From Streptomyces zagrosensis (lineage in GTDB: Bacteria; Actinomycetota; Actinomycetes; Streptomycetales; Streptomycetaceae), in assembly GCF_014203645.1 (NCBI RefSeq), contig NZ_JACHJL010000017.1, positions 1 to 64,000 on the forward strand: 64,000 bases of DNA, written 5' to 3'. A model generated the notes under the pieces. That model ran no database searches and was not told the DNA's origin. It saw only the letters and a program-made list of their open reading frames with translations. Below, in pieces: positions 28,863 to 38,170 of this stretch (position 1 is the first letter of the stretch; each line of letters starts with the position of its first letter). The position numbers and the translations under genes are program-made.

Positions 28863-29834
28863 TCAGTGGCCTGGGAGATAGTCAGGGGCCGGGATGCCGG
28901 AGGCGAGGTCATCCGATGGCAGCGGCGTGCCATAGTGCCTGGCCACGGGCAGTACCCCGGCCCAGTGCGGCAGTTCGAGATCTTCGGGCTCGTCGTTGGG
29001 GCCGCCCTCGCGCCACTTCGCCGACACCTCCGCGAGGTCGAGGCGGAGCACGGCGGTGGCGGCCAATTCCCTGGCGTTCGCGGGCCTGCAATCAGCGGCG
29101 CGGCCTGGCACCACATGGTTGACCAGGGCGTCGAGTGCGGCGGTGCGCTCGGCCGGGTCGGTGACCTGGCGCGCGATGCCGTGCACCACGACGGAGCGGT
29201 AGTTGATGGAGTGGTGGAACGCCGAGCGCGCGAGCACCACGCCGTCCAGATGGGTCACGGTCAGGCACACCGAAAGGCCCGGCTGCTGCTCGGCCTGCCT
29301 GTCCTTTGGGATGGCTCCATCGGTGGGTGGGGCCGTTGGCGCAGGATCGGTGCCCGGGCCCGCGAGAGGTGCTGAGGGGCTTGCGGTTGCGGCCGGCGAG
29401 TTGGAGCTTTCCCCCGTGACCGATGCCGGCCTTTGCGCGCTTTCGCCGGCCGTCGCGGTCGGCGTTGTCCCCTCGTCGACGTCGGGCGCCGGCGCGGTTC
29501 CCTCGTCGGTGGCGGGTGCTGGCGTCGCTGCACCCGCCATGCGTAGCGGACGCGATCCCGTGGAACCGTGGACGTAGAGGCGCTCACCCACCCGGGCGTA
29601 AAGCGTCGGCAGGACGACCGGGGCGCCATCCCGTATGAAGCCGAGATGGCATACGTAAGACTGGTCAAGGAGCGAGTGGACCAGGTCGCGGTCGTACGAG
29701 GCTCGCTCACGGTCCCTGGTCGGGACGGTGCGGTTGGTCGGTTCGTACGCACCAGGCGCCGTGCCGTCGGCGGCCCTGCCGGACGCTGGCGGTGCGGCGG
29801 CGAGTGGGGGGACGGCGGATTCGGCGGCGGCCAT
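28863..29834 (-). CDS. Pyridoxamine 5'-phosphate oxidase-fold protein with low-complexity insert
   Basis: A 323-residue protein. The split-barrel fold is recognisable in two pieces: residues about 45-100 (YVCHLGFIRDGAPVVLPTLY, LYVHGSTGSRPLRM) and about 185-300 (SVCLTVTHLDGVVLARSAFH, SINYRSVVVHGIA). Between them, about 80 residues of Pro/Ala/Thr/Ser low complexity are inserted where homologues have a short loop. FMN or F420 is the expected cofactor. AAGGAG precedes the ATG at 29834. Divergent from a MocR-type regulator 35 bases away, which probably controls it. Confidence 0.85.
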   Translation of the reverse strand: MAAAESAVPPLAAAPPASGRAADGTAPGAYEPTNRTVPTRDRERASYDRDLVHSLLDQSYVCHLGFIRDGAPVVLPTLYARVGERLYVHGSTGSRPLRMAGAATPAPATDEGTAPAPDVDEGTTPTATAGESAQRPASVTGESSNSPAATASPSAPLAGPGTDPAPTAPPTDGAIPKDRQAEQQPGLSVCLTVTHLDGVVLARSAFHHSINYRSVVVHGIARQVTDPAERTAALDALVNHVVPGRAADCRPANARELAATAVLRLDLAEVSAKWREGGPNDEPEDLELPHWAGVLPVARHYGTPLPSDDLASGIPAPDYLPGH

Positions 29835-29869
29835 TGCCTTCTCCTTTGTATTAGTGCATACTTGGCTTT
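29835..29869. promoter_or_regulatory. Compact divergent promoter region, PNPOx-like gene / MocR gene
   Basis: Only 35 bases separate two divergent starts, with the minus-strand ribosome site included. AT-rich stretches (TTGTATTAGTGCATACTT) fit a -10 element for a leaderless MocR transcript. AGTGC and GTGCT are arranged around the centre and could be a MocR binding site. Confidence 0.5.
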
Positions 29870-31201
29870 GTGCTAGGAGAGTATCGGATCGAAGGGCGGC
29901 GTGCCGTGGAAATCGCCGCCAGCGTGGAGCGGGCCGTCGGGGTGGGCGGGCTCGCTCCCGGTGAACTATTGCCACCCATGCGGGAGTTGGCCGTCGAGCT
30001 GGGAGTCAACCCCAATACGGTGGCGGCTGCGTACCGGCATCTGCGTGACCGCGGCGTAATCGAGACGGCTGGGCGACGGGGTAGTCGAGTGCGACCTCGC
30101 CCGGCGAGCACGGCGCGGGAGATGATAGGCGTCGATGTGCCCGATGGCACTCGGGACCTGGCGACGGGAAACCCGGATATCGCGCTGCTACCTCGGCTCG
30201 GGCAGGCGCTGGCAGCGGCGGCTGAGCAGTACGAGGAGCAGCCCATGCTCTACGGGGCGCCGCTGATTTCCCCTGGCCTTGAGCGACTGGCGCGTGCCGC
30301 GCTGCTGGCCGATGGGGTGCCGGATGGGCCGATCATCGTTGCCTCGGGCGCGCTCGACGGGATAGAGCGCGTGCTCGCGGCCCATCTGCGACCGGGTGAT
30401 GTGGTGGCGGTCGAGGACCCGGGATGGGGCAGCCTGCTCGACCTCATCCCCGCGCTCGGGCTGCGGCCCGTCCCGGTGGCGTTGGACGAAGACGGCCCGT
30501 TGCCCGCCCAGGTGGAGCGCGCGGTGCAGCAGGGCGCCAGGGCGCTGGTGGTCACCAGTCGTGCGCAGAATCCCACCGGAGCGGCGATCAGTGCCGCGCG
30601 CTCCCAAGAGCTGCGCGCCATGCTCGCCGACCAACCGGGTCTGTTGCTGATCGAGGACGATCATGGACATGGCATCGTGGATCTGCCCCTGCATCCGCTG
30701 GCCGGAGCCACCGACCACTGGGTGTTGGTGCGCTCGACGGCCAAGGCATACGGACCGGATCTGCGGCTAGCCACGCTCACCGGGGACTCGGTCACGGTGG
30801 ACCGGGTAGGCGGCCGATCGCGCCTTGGGCCTGGTTGGGTGAGCCATCTGCTCCAAAACGCGGTCATATGGCTGTGGGAGACCGAGGCCGTTCGGCCGGA
30901 GCAGGTCGCGGCGTCGTACGCCGAGCGGCGCGACCCCCTCATCGAGGCGCTGGCGGAGCGGGGAATCGATGCGCTCGGCCGCAGCGGGATGAACGTCTGG
31001 GTGCCGGTCCCCGATGAGACCGGCGCTGTCTCCCGGATGTTGCATGCCGGTTGGGCCGTGGCCCCCGGGGCCCGGTTTCGGATGGCCTCCCCGCAGGGCA
31101 TCAGGCTGACCATATCGGCGATCGATGTGGAGGAGGTTGAGGTGGTCGCGGACGCCGTAGCGGCTGCGATACGCCCGGCCCTCGCGGGACGCTACGGCTG
31201 A
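29870..31201 (+). CDS. MocR/PdxR-type regulator (GntR fused to aminotransferase)
   Basis: A 443-residue fusion. Residues 1-75 are a GntR winged helix (LPPMRELAVELGVNPNTVAA). Residues 95-440 have the fold-I aminotransferase domain with NPTG (in RAQNPTGAAIS) and the PLP lysine in VRSTAKAYGP. MocR proteins sense PLP or a PLP-amino acid adduct. Its divergent neighbour is a PNPOx-fold gene, fitting a vitamin B6 or amino-acid related circuit. GTG start at 29870. The stop overlaps the convergent EamA gene by ten bases. Confidence 0.9.
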   Translation: MLGEYRIEGRRAVEIAASVERAVGVGGLAPGELLPPMRELAVELGVNPNTVAAAYRHLRDRGVIETAGRRGSRVRPRPASTAREMIGVDVPDGTRDLATGNPDIALLPRLGQALAAAAEQYEEQPMLYGAPLISPGLERLARAALLADGVPDGPIIVASGALDGIERVLAAHLRPGDVVAVEDPGWGSLLDLIPALGLRPVPVALDEDGPLPAQVERAVQQGARALVVTSRAQNPTGAAISAARSQELRAMLADQPGLLLIEDDHGHGIVDLPLHPLAGATDHWVLVRSTAKAYGPDLRLATLTGDSVTVDRVGGRSRLGPGWVSHLLQNAVIWLWETEAVRPEQVAASYAERRDPLIEALAERGIDALGRSGMNVWVPVPDETGAVSRMLHAGWAVAPGARFRMASPQGIRLTISAIDVEEVEVVADAVAAAIRPALAGRYG

Positions 31202-32391
31202 CGGGGCTTCTTCGCGGGGCGCCCCTGGGTTGAACGGCGCGGGCCGCGCTGGGTGAGTGCGGCGCCCGCGAGGACGATGACCGCGCCGACGGGGGTGTTC
31301 CAGGTCAGCGCCTCATCCAGGACCAGGACGCCTGCTGCTGTCGCGATCACCGGGATGAAGTAGGTGACCAGGGTCGCCGTAGTGGGCCCCACCTCGGCGA
31401 CCATGCCGTACTGGAGGAGGAAGGCCAGTCCGGTTCCGAGTACGCCAAGTGCCAGGACGGACAGCAGCGGAAGCATGGGGAGGGAGTCCGGGAAGGTGGC
31501 GAAGAAGGGAGTGACCAGGCCGAGTTGGGCCGTGCCGAGCAGCAGTTGGCCGCCGGCCATGGAGACATTGGAGTGCGGGACCTTCGCCAGGGTGCGGCGC
31601 ACATAGATCCAGCCGACCGCGTAGCTGAGCGAGGCGATCAGCGCCATTACGGTGCCCCCCGGGTCTTGACCGGAGAAGCCCTGCCAGGCACCGAGCACGG
31701 TCAACACGCCGATGAAGCCCAGGCCGAGGCCGGCGATGCGGCGGCGGGTGGGGCGGTCCTCCGACAGCGCTACGAGGGAGAGGGCCATGCCCCAGAGCGG
31801 GGTGGTGGCGTTGCAAATACCGGCGAGCGTTGAGGAGATGTGCAGTTCCGCGTACGCGAACAGCGAGAACGGGAGGGCGTTGAGCAAAAACGCGGCCACA
31901 GTCAGATGGCCCCAAGTGCGGGCGCCGCGCGGCAGCCGCTCCCGCTTGATGGCCAGCACCACGAGCAAGACGAGCGTGCCGAACAGCAACCGTCCCAGGG
32001 TCACGTACAGCGGCGCGAAGCCGTCCGTTCCCACTTTGATGAACAGAAAGCTGAAGCCCCAGATCAGCGAGAGCACGGCGAACCGTATGCGCCAGTCGAA
32101 AAGCCGCCGGTGTCTGCCGGGAGGCGCGGACGCGGCCGTGCCTGACGGTTCTGTGGCCGTGGCGTAGGCGGTCTGCGCAGGTGTGGACGCCGATGCGTCC
32201 GGTGACTCGCCGGTCACCGCGGCCCGCCCATCTGGGAGCGGCGCGCAACCGGTGCCATGGGTCTTGGCCTGGCCCATTGCCGGGTCGGTGGTGATCGCTG
32301 CGGATTGGCCGGGCTGGGGTGGGGTGCTAGCGGAAAGGGGGGTGCCTGGGGTGGCGCGTGGGACGGAGGGTGTGCGCATGGTTATCACCAT
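31192..32391 (-). CDS. EamA/DMT family transporter with long N-terminal tail
   Basis: A 399-residue protein. About the first 95 residues are Ala/Pro/Thr/Ser-rich and predicted disordered; ten helices follow from IRFAVLSLIWGFSFLFIKVG. The second EamA repeat ends with TYFIPVIATAAGVLVLDEAL. Divergent from the LysR gene, which probably regulates it. The ATG at 32391 is used; a TTG at 32406 and an ATG at 32379 are alternatives. Confidence 0.87.
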   Translation of the reverse strand: MVITMRTPSVPRATPGTPLSASTPPQPGQSAAITTDPAMGQAKTHGTGCAPLPDGRAAVTGESPDASASTPAQTAYATATEPSGTAASAPPGRHRRLFDWRIRFAVLSLIWGFSFLFIKVGTDGFAPLYVTLGRLLFGTLVLLVVLAIKRERLPRGARTWGHLTVAAFLLNALPFSLFAYAELHISSTLAGICNATTPLWGMALSLVALSEDRPTRRRIAGLGLGFIGVLTVLGAWQGFSGQDPGGTVMALIASLSYAVGWIYVRRTLAKVPHSNVSMAGGQLLLGTAQLGLVTPFFATFPDSLPMLPLLSVLALGVLGTGLAFLLQYGMVAEVGPTTATLVTYFIPVIATAAGVLVLDEALTWNTPVGAVIVLAGAALTQRGPRRSTQGRPAKKPRQP

Positions 32392-32453
32392 GGTGGTTGA
32401 AACCAATTAGGACAAGCGACTTTTCGTGGGCGCCATCACGTAGTATCGCTTAC

Positions 32454-33488
32454 ATGTTGAACCTGGACCGTCTACGGACGCTCTACGCTGTCGCTCGTCA
32501 TGGCTCCGTCAGCGCCGCCGCCGATGGACTGCACGTGACCACTTCCGCCGTGTCCCAGCAACTGGCCAAGCTGGAGCGCGAAACCGGTCAGCAACTCCTG
32601 GCCAAGAACGGCAGAGGAGTGCGCCTAACCGATGCCGGGCGACTCCTCGCCGATCACGCCTCGCGCATCCTGTCCCAGGTCGAACTGGCCCAGTCCGATC
32701 TCGAAGCCCAGCGTGGTCAGGCCGTGGGGGAGCTGCTGCTGGGTGCCTTCCCCACCGCAGCGCGCGGGCTGTTTCCCGCCGCACTCGTCCGGCTACGTGA
32801 AGAGCACCCTCAACTCCGTGCCCGTCTTCGGGAAATGGAGCCCGACGAGGCGGTCCCGGGAGTCGTGCGCGGGGATGTGGACCTGGCGGTGGTCCTCGAC
32901 TGGTACAACAAGCCCCTCCCCATGCCCGGTGGCTTGGTCAAGGCGCCGCTCCTCGACGACCCTGCCGACGTGGCGTTGCCGGCCTCGCACCCGCTGGCTA
33001 ACCGGAGCGAGGTGGACCTGGAGGAGTTCGCGGGGGATGAGTGGGTCTCCTGGCCCAAGGGTGAGTTCTGCCACGACTGGTTGATGCTCACGCTGCGCGG
33101 CGCGGGCATCGAGCCCCGTATCTGCCATATGGCAGAGGAGCACCACACACAACTCGCGCTCATCGCGGCCGGGCTAGGGGTGGCGGTCGCACCGCGACTC
33201 GGACGTGGACCGATTCCGGAAGGAGTGCGGGTGGTGCCGGTACGGCACACCATGCGGCGGCATATCTACGCCATCTGGCGGGCGGACGCCGACCGTAGAC
33301 CGTCCATCCGGGCGGCCGTAGACGTACTGCGTACGGCCGCGGCGGAGCTCGACACGAGAGCAGACGTGGGCCCCGCACGGGCGGTGGGGTCCACGGGACC
33401 GGCAGAGCCGGCGGAGCGAACGAGGCTGGCGGAGCCTGTGAGGCCGGCCGTGCGGGGCGGTGCCGGGGCGGGGGAGCATCCTGCCTAA
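32454..33488 (+). CDS. LysR family transcriptional regulator
   Basis: A 344-residue LysR protein. The helix-turn-helix is at residues 1-60 (MLNLDRLRTLYAVARHGSVS, SAVSQQLAKLE) with the periplasmic-binding-like effector domain to about residue 300. The last 45 residues are a repetitive Ala/Pro/Glu/Arg tail. Likely regulator of the divergent EamA transporter; the gap between them holds AAACC and GGTTG elements suitable for a T-N11-A type site. Confidence 0.9.
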   Translation: MLNLDRLRTLYAVARHGSVSAAADGLHVTTSAVSQQLAKLERETGQQLLAKNGRGVRLTDAGRLLADHASRILSQVELAQSDLEAQRGQAVGELLLGAFPTAARGLFPAALVRLREEHPQLRARLREMEPDEAVPGVVRGDVDLAVVLDWYNKPLPMPGGLVKAPLLDDPADVALPASHPLANRSEVDLEEFAGDEWVSWPKGEFCHDWLMLTLRGAGIEPRICHMAEEHHTQLALIAAGLGVAVAPRLGRGPIPEGVRVVPVRHTMRRHIYAIWRADADRRPSIRAAVDVLRTAAAELDTRADVGPARAVGSTGPAEPAERTRLAEPVRPAVRGGAGAGEHPA

Positions 33489-33529
33489 CGACTCCGAGCC
33501 CGGTGGGCGGCCCGGAGCGAGGGGAACCC

Positions 33530-33561
33530 GGAGCGTGGCGGCGCCGGAGCGTGGCGGCGCC
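33530..33561. repeat. Two tandem copies of a 16-bp GC-rich unit
   Basis: GGAGCGTGGCGGCGCC occurs twice head to tail in the 300-base gap between the LysR gene and the convergent SDR. The gap has no credible gene; open frames in it are by-products of extreme GC. Confidence 0.85.
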
Positions 33562-33787
33562 GGCGGCGGGGCGGCGCAGTAAAGACCCCGCCCAACTGCT
33601 GCGCGTCCGCGCGGGCGCCTCGCCCAAAAGCGCCCACGGCAGCCCGGAGCGGCACTCGGTGTGAGCCAAGGTGCGGGGGAGAATGACCGCGCGGCTCGAA
33701 GGGGCACGGTGCGGGCGAAGGTGGTCGAGTGTGCCGGCGCGGCCCGCCCGGCTTAGGAGCAGGCGGGGCCGGCAGGCATCAGGTGGG

Positions 33788-34564
33788 TCAGCTCGGTTGT
33801 CGGGTGGGCATGATCGTGACCTGCTGGAGGTTCACGCGCGGCGGCAGCGTGGCGATGAAGCCGACGGTCTCGGCGATGTCCTGCGGGGTGAGCCACTCCA
33901 CCGTTTCCTTGGAGCCCTCCAGCCACTCCCGCACCCCGTCGTCGGTGACGTGGCTTTGTAGTTCGGTGCCGACGATGCCCGGTTCCAGTGCCGACACCCG
34001 TACGTTCTTAGCGCCCAGCTCGACCCGCAGATGACGCGAGAGGTGGGTGACGTACGCCTTGGTCCCGGAGTAGACGGCGAAGTTCGGGAAGATGTTCTGT
34101 GCCGCGATCGACGAGGTGTTGATCAAGTCGGCGACGCCACGCGCGTCGGCAGCCTTGACCAACTGCGGGGTAAACGCGCCGATGGCGTTCATCAGCCCGG
34201 TGATATTCAGGTCGATCTGCCGCTGCCACTGATCGGCGGCCAGTTCCTCGATGGGGGCGGGCAGCATCACGCCCGCGTTGTTGAACAGCAGGTCAGCGCC
34301 GCCCAGTTCGGCCGCCACCCGGTCGGCAGCCGATCGCACCGCCGCGGCATCGGTTGCGTCAGCGGCGATCGCCAGGGCGGTGCCGCCGTTGTTCTCGATC
34401 CGGGCGACCAACGTGCTCAGCCGGTCCGCGCGTCGAGCCAAGACGGCGACGCGTGCCCCCAGCCCCGCGAGGTGCTCGGCCGATGCCTCGCCGATGCCGC
34501 TGGAGGCGCCGATGACAACCGCCACGCGACCGGTCAGGGGCTTGGCGAGGGTTTCTATGGACAT
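33788..34564 (-). CDS. Short-chain dehydrogenase/reductase (second)
   Basis: A 258-residue classical SDR: VVIGASSGIGEA near 15-26, NNAGVM near 89-94, and YSGTKAYVTHLS carrying the catalytic Tyr and Lys. GGAAGG precedes the ATG at 34564. It is divergent from an XRE regulator, a common pairing in streptomycetes, so its expression is probably controlled by that protein. Substrate unknown. Confidence 0.91.
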   Translation of the reverse strand: MSIETLAKPLTGRVAVVIGASSGIGEASAEHLAGLGARVAVLARRADRLSTLVARIENNGGTALAIAADATDAAAVRSAADRVAAELGGADLLFNNAGVMLPAPIEELAADQWQRQIDLNITGLMNAIGAFTPQLVKAADARGVADLINTSSIAAQNIFPNFAVYSGTKAYVTHLSRHLRVELGAKNVRVSALEPGIVGTELQSHVTDDGVREWLEGSKETVEWLTPQDIAETVGFIATLPPRVNLQQVTIMPTRQPS

Positions 34565-34682
34565 GGGGCACACCTTCCGAAGGGAGCTGAAGCAAGGAGC
34601 GGGGCCGTGGCGATCCATCGGCCTCGGCCACCAGCACACCACCCTCGAAGCTGCATTGAAGGTGCTCTAGCAGGCCCTCAGC

Positions 34683-34707
34683 AGGCAGGTACCGAGGAGG
34701 CAGGTAC
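34683..34707. promoter_or_regulatory. Direct repeat in SDR/XRE divergent region
   Basis: AGGCAGGTAC occurs at 34683-34692 and 34698-34707, 15 bases apart (about one and a half helical turns), between the two divergent starts. A plausible binding site of the XRE regulator. Confidence 0.45.
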
Positions 34708-34762
34708 TGGCAGGGCCACCCGGCGAGGAGTCGGCAACGCACAGGTGATTCACACTGGGGGC

Positions 34763-35635
34763 ATGGATCGTAGAAGCGAGATTTCTGATTTTCTGCGCTC
34801 CCGTCGAGCCCGCATGACACCCGATCGGGCGGGGCTGGCAGCGGACGGTCGGGCCCGACGGGTGCCAGGTCTGCGCCGCGATGAGGTCGCTCGCCTTGCC
34901 GGCGTGAGCACCGAGTACTACACCCGTCTCGAACAAGGCCGTGCGGGGACGCCCTCCCCGGAGGTCGTCGAGGCCCTTGCCCGCGCGCTTCAGCTCGATC
35001 TCGCGGAGCGCGAGCACCTCACCGATCTGCTGGTACGGCACGCCCCGGCCCGGCGCACTCCCGCCAGTCCGCAGCGGGTCCGCCCGGGCCTGCATCTGGT
35101 GCTCAAGACCCTGGAGCACGTCCCCGCTTTCATCCTCGGCCGGCGCACCGATGTGTTGGCCGCTAATCGCCTGGCGCGCGCGGTCCTGACCGATTTCGAC
35201 GCCCTTCCCGTCCCACAGCGCAACCTCGCCCGCTACTACCTCTTGGACCCGGACGCCCGAGACCGCGTAGGGGATTGGCCTCAGATCGCCGCCGAGACGG
35301 TCGCCGTCCTGCGCCTCGAAGCGGGTCGCTATCCGCATGACCGGCGGCTCGCCGACCTCGTGGGCGAGCTCACCCTGCGTTCACCCGAGTTCTCCACCTG
35401 GTGGAACGACCACCGCGTCCTGCGCCGAACCCATGGCACCAAGCACTATCACCACCCCGTGGTCGGCGATCTACACTTCGCCTACGAGTCCTTCCAGCCT
35501 CCCGGCGACAGCGACCAGACCCTGTGCGTCTACACCACCGAACCCGGCTCTCCCACCGCCGAAGCCCTACGCCTGCTGAGCAGTTGGGATGCCCCAGGAC
35601 CGCCGGCGCACACTCCATCCGCAGACGCACGCTAA
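34763..35635 (+). CDS. XRE family regulator with MmyB-like ligand domain
   Basis: A 290-residue regulator. Residues 1-85 contain the helix-turn-helix (LRRDEVARLAGVSTEYYTRL, then EQGRAGTPSPEVVEALARAL). Residues 105-270 form the MmyB/MLTR ligand-binding domain (DVLAANRLARAV, RNLARYYLLDPDARD, TWWNDHRV, KHYHHPVVGDLHFAYESF), thought to bind fatty-acyl or similar ligands. ATG start at 34763. Confidence 0.91.
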   Translation: MDRRSEISDFLRSRRARMTPDRAGLAADGRARRVPGLRRDEVARLAGVSTEYYTRLEQGRAGTPSPEVVEALARALQLDLAEREHLTDLLVRHAPARRTPASPQRVRPGLHLVLKTLEHVPAFILGRRTDVLAANRLARAVLTDFDALPVPQRNLARYYLLDPDARDRVGDWPQIAAETVAVLRLEAGRYPHDRRLADLVGELTLRSPEFSTWWNDHRVLRRTHGTKHYHHPVVGDLHFAYESFQPPGDSDQTLCVYTTEPGSPTAEALRLLSSWDAPGPPAHTPSADAR

Positions 35636-35755
35636 GCGTGCAGGGCATCACCCGTGTCGAACGTGCTGCCGTGCCAACAACAGTGGCCGGAGCTCACGGT
35701 GCACCCTGGCCAGGCGGGCGTTCGTAGGTTGCGTACGGACGCGGTGGCCCGGCGT

Positions 35756-38119
35756 TTAGCCGCTGAGGGACTGGTGGAGGAAGTTCGCCTGGAACCGCAG
35801 CAGGTTTTCGGTGACCGCATGGTCCGCGGGCAGATGGGTGGCCCCCGGGAGCGGCAGCACCGTGTGCGGCCGTCCGGCCGCCAGTAGTTCCGCCGAGAAG
35901 CGCAAGGTATGGGCCACCACGACGTTGTCGTCCGCGAGCCCGTGGACCAGCAACAGCGGGCGGCGCAGCAAATGCGCATGGCCGACCAGCGAAGAGCGGT
36001 CGTACGCCGCAGGCTCCTCAGCCGGATGGCCCAGGAAGCGCTCCTTCCAGTGTGTGTCGTATAGCCGTTGATCGGCGGGGGCGGCGCCGGCGACCGCGGC
36101 GTGGAAGACCTCCGGTCGGTGCAGCACGGCCGCAGCCGCTAGAAAGCCGCCGAACGACCAGCCGCGGATCGCCACCCGTTCGAGGTCGAGGCTGGGGTGG
36201 TCGGCGGCTGCCGCGTGCAGGGCGTCCACCTGATCGTCCAGCGCGAAGGTAAGCTGGTCGCGGTGGATGGCCTTCTCCCAAGCCGGTCCGCGCCCCGGGG
36301 TGCCCCGGCCGTCAGTGACCAGGACCGCGAAACCCTGCTCGGCGAACCACTGCGATACGCATGACCACCAGCCGCGGCAGCGCCGTACGAGACCTATGCT
36401 CGGTCCACCGTACGGATCGACTAGCACGGGCAGCTTTTGGGCACCGGGCGTGTGCCACGAGGGCAGGTACAGGGCGCTGCGCAGCTCCCGCTCGCCGAGT
36501 TGGAGGAAGGTTGGGCGCGGCGTGAGCAGTGGCTCCTCGGCGTATGAGTCGATGCGCCCCACGGGTGCGCCGTCCCGCAGCACCGTCACGGCGTCCCCTT
36601 CGAGCGTGCGGCTGTCGAGCACCACGGTTCCGCCGCCGCACACCGCGTCGTGCACACCGGGGCCCTCGCTGATGCGGCGGAGGCCTTCGCCCGGCGCGAA
36701 TGACCACACATGGCGTTCGGTCGGTTCCTCGCTCGCGGCGAACAGCACCCGCTCGCCATCGGTGCCGAGCACGGCCTCGACCTGGAGCCCGGCGGGTGTC
36801 TGCGCCACCTGCACGGTCATCGTCGCCCCCGCGCTGTGGCTCCCGGAGCAATCGTCGTTCGCGACGGTTTGCGTGGCGTCGGTGCCTATCGGCGCCACCC
36901 GTAGCCCTCGGGTGTCGGCAGTCTCCGTTGGCCACACGCGGGCGCCGGAGGTGGTGCGTGCGGGAATGCCGGGCACGATCTCCACCCATGCCGGGTCCCG
37001 CCGTTCGTGCAGCACGCGGGTCTCGCCGGTGTCCGGGTCGGCAGTCAACACCCGCATCGTGCGCTGGTCGCGGCTCTGTACGGTCAGTACGGGCCGGGGC
37101 CGGACGGCCCCCGGCGAGCCAGCAGCCGGGGCGGCCCCCCGCGGGGAGCCCGCGGCGCCGGGCCGTACGCCCCCTACCGCCGTCTCCCAGCCAGCGGTCA
37201 CCAGGTACTCAAACGCCGCCCGGTCCCAGCGCACTTCGGTGCGCTCGCCGTCGAGGGGGAGGACGTGCAGCGAGACGTCCGCGTTGGCGGTGCCGGCCGA
37301 GGGGTAGCGGACGGCACGTGGCCGCTGGAGGGGGTTCGCCGCGTCGCCGATGAACCAGCGCTGTACGGGGGTGACATCCACCCGTGCTACGAGCAAGGCC
37401 CGGCTGTCCGGCGCCCACCAAAAGCCGCGGCTGCGGCCCATCGATTCGGCGGCGACGTACTCGGCTAGTCCGTAGCTGACCTCCGGGCCCTCCGGTGCGA
37501 GCAGTAGCCGATCCGTTCCACCGCCTTGCCGGGGCCCGGGAGCCCCGGCCGAGCTGGGCGCTGCCGCGCTGTGTGGCGGCTGCGAGGCCTTCCTTGCTGT
37601 GCTGCCGCCCATCCGGTGGGCACTTTCGTGCGTTGCCGGGCTTGCCGGCGAGGTCAGTTCCACTACATGCAGCGCGCCCGCCGTGACGTAGCCGATCCAT
37701 CGCCCGTCCGGGGAGAGCTGGGGATCGACAACCGGGCCAGCGGCCGAGACGGGGAACGGCGCACTGCCGTCAGTGCGTACGGCCCACAGCGCGCCCCGGA
37801 GCGCGAAAGCGGCCACATGCCCCCGGCGGTCGGTGCTGTAGGAGACCACGCCCTCCGAGCGCTCCCGGGCGCGCTCCCGGCGCAACCGTTCCGCCGCCGG
37901 AACCTCGCCGCCTACGCCCGTGAGCAGCCGGGGGTCGGCGAGCGTGCGCTCCTTGCCAGCTTCCCAGACCCAGAGCGAGCTGACTGGATCGCTGCCGCTC
38001 GCTGAGCGGACGAAGAAGACGCGACTGCCATCGGCCGAGACGGTGAACTGCCGGGGAACGCCCAGGGCGAAGCGGTGGGTGCGAGCGAACTGGGCCGGGA
38101 AATCGGTGGCGTTGTCCAT
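35756..38119 (-). CDS. S9 family prolyl oligopeptidase/dipeptidyl peptidase
   Basis: A 787-residue serine peptidase. The N-terminal two thirds form a DPP IV-type beta-propeller; the alpha/beta hydrolase domain covers about residues 540-787. The catalytic triad is visible: S655 in GWSFGG, an aspartate at about 730 in HGLADDN, and H762 in GATHLP. No signal peptide, so it is probably cytoplasmic. A serine/glycine/proline-rich insert near residues 160-210 and another near 315-345 extend the propeller. It may trim short proline-containing peptides. Confidence 0.9.
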   Translation of the reverse strand: MDNATDFPAQFARTHRFALGVPRQFTVSADGSRVFFVRSASGSDPVSSLWVWEAGKERTLADPRLLTGVGGEVPAAERLRRERARERSEGVVSYSTDRRGHVAAFALRGALWAVRTDGSAPFPVSAAGPVVDPQLSPDGRWIGYVTAGALHVVELTSPASPATHESAHRMGGSTARKASQPPHSAAAPSSAGAPGPRQGGGTDRLLLAPEGPEVSYGLAEYVAAESMGRSRGFWWAPDSRALLVARVDVTPVQRWFIGDAANPLQRPRAVRYPSAGTANADVSLHVLPLDGERTEVRWDRAAFEYLVTAGWETAVGGVRPGAAGSPRGAAPAAGSPGAVRPRPVLTVQSRDQRTMRVLTADPDTGETRVLHERRDPAWVEIVPGIPARTTSGARVWPTETADTRGLRVAPIGTDATQTVANDDCSGSHSAGATMTVQVAQTPAGLQVEAVLGTDGERVLFAASEEPTERHVWSFAPGEGLRRISEGPGVHDAVCGGGTVVLDSRTLEGDAVTVLRDGAPVGRIDSYAEEPLLTPRPTFLQLGERELRSALYLPSWHTPGAQKLPVLVDPYGGPSIGLVRRCRGWWSCVSQWFAEQGFAVLVTDGRGTPGRGPAWEKAIHRDQLTFALDDQVDALHAAAADHPSLDLERVAIRGWSFGGFLAAAAVLHRPEVFHAAVAGAAPADQRLYDTHWKERFLGHPAEEPAAYDRSSLVGHAHLLRRPLLLVHGLADDNVVVAHTLRFSAELLAAGRPHTVLPLPGATHLPADHAVTENLLRFQANFLHQSLSG

Positions 38120-38170
38120 CCCGACACTCTTCCAGGCCAGACCATGCTAAAACCACAGAACTGATCTTGG

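Noticed and set aside
36267..37307. 346-codon open frame on the plus strand
   Set aside because: It is antisense to the S9 peptidase and rich in Ser, Arg, Pro and Thr, typical of a high-GC shadow frame; no motif.
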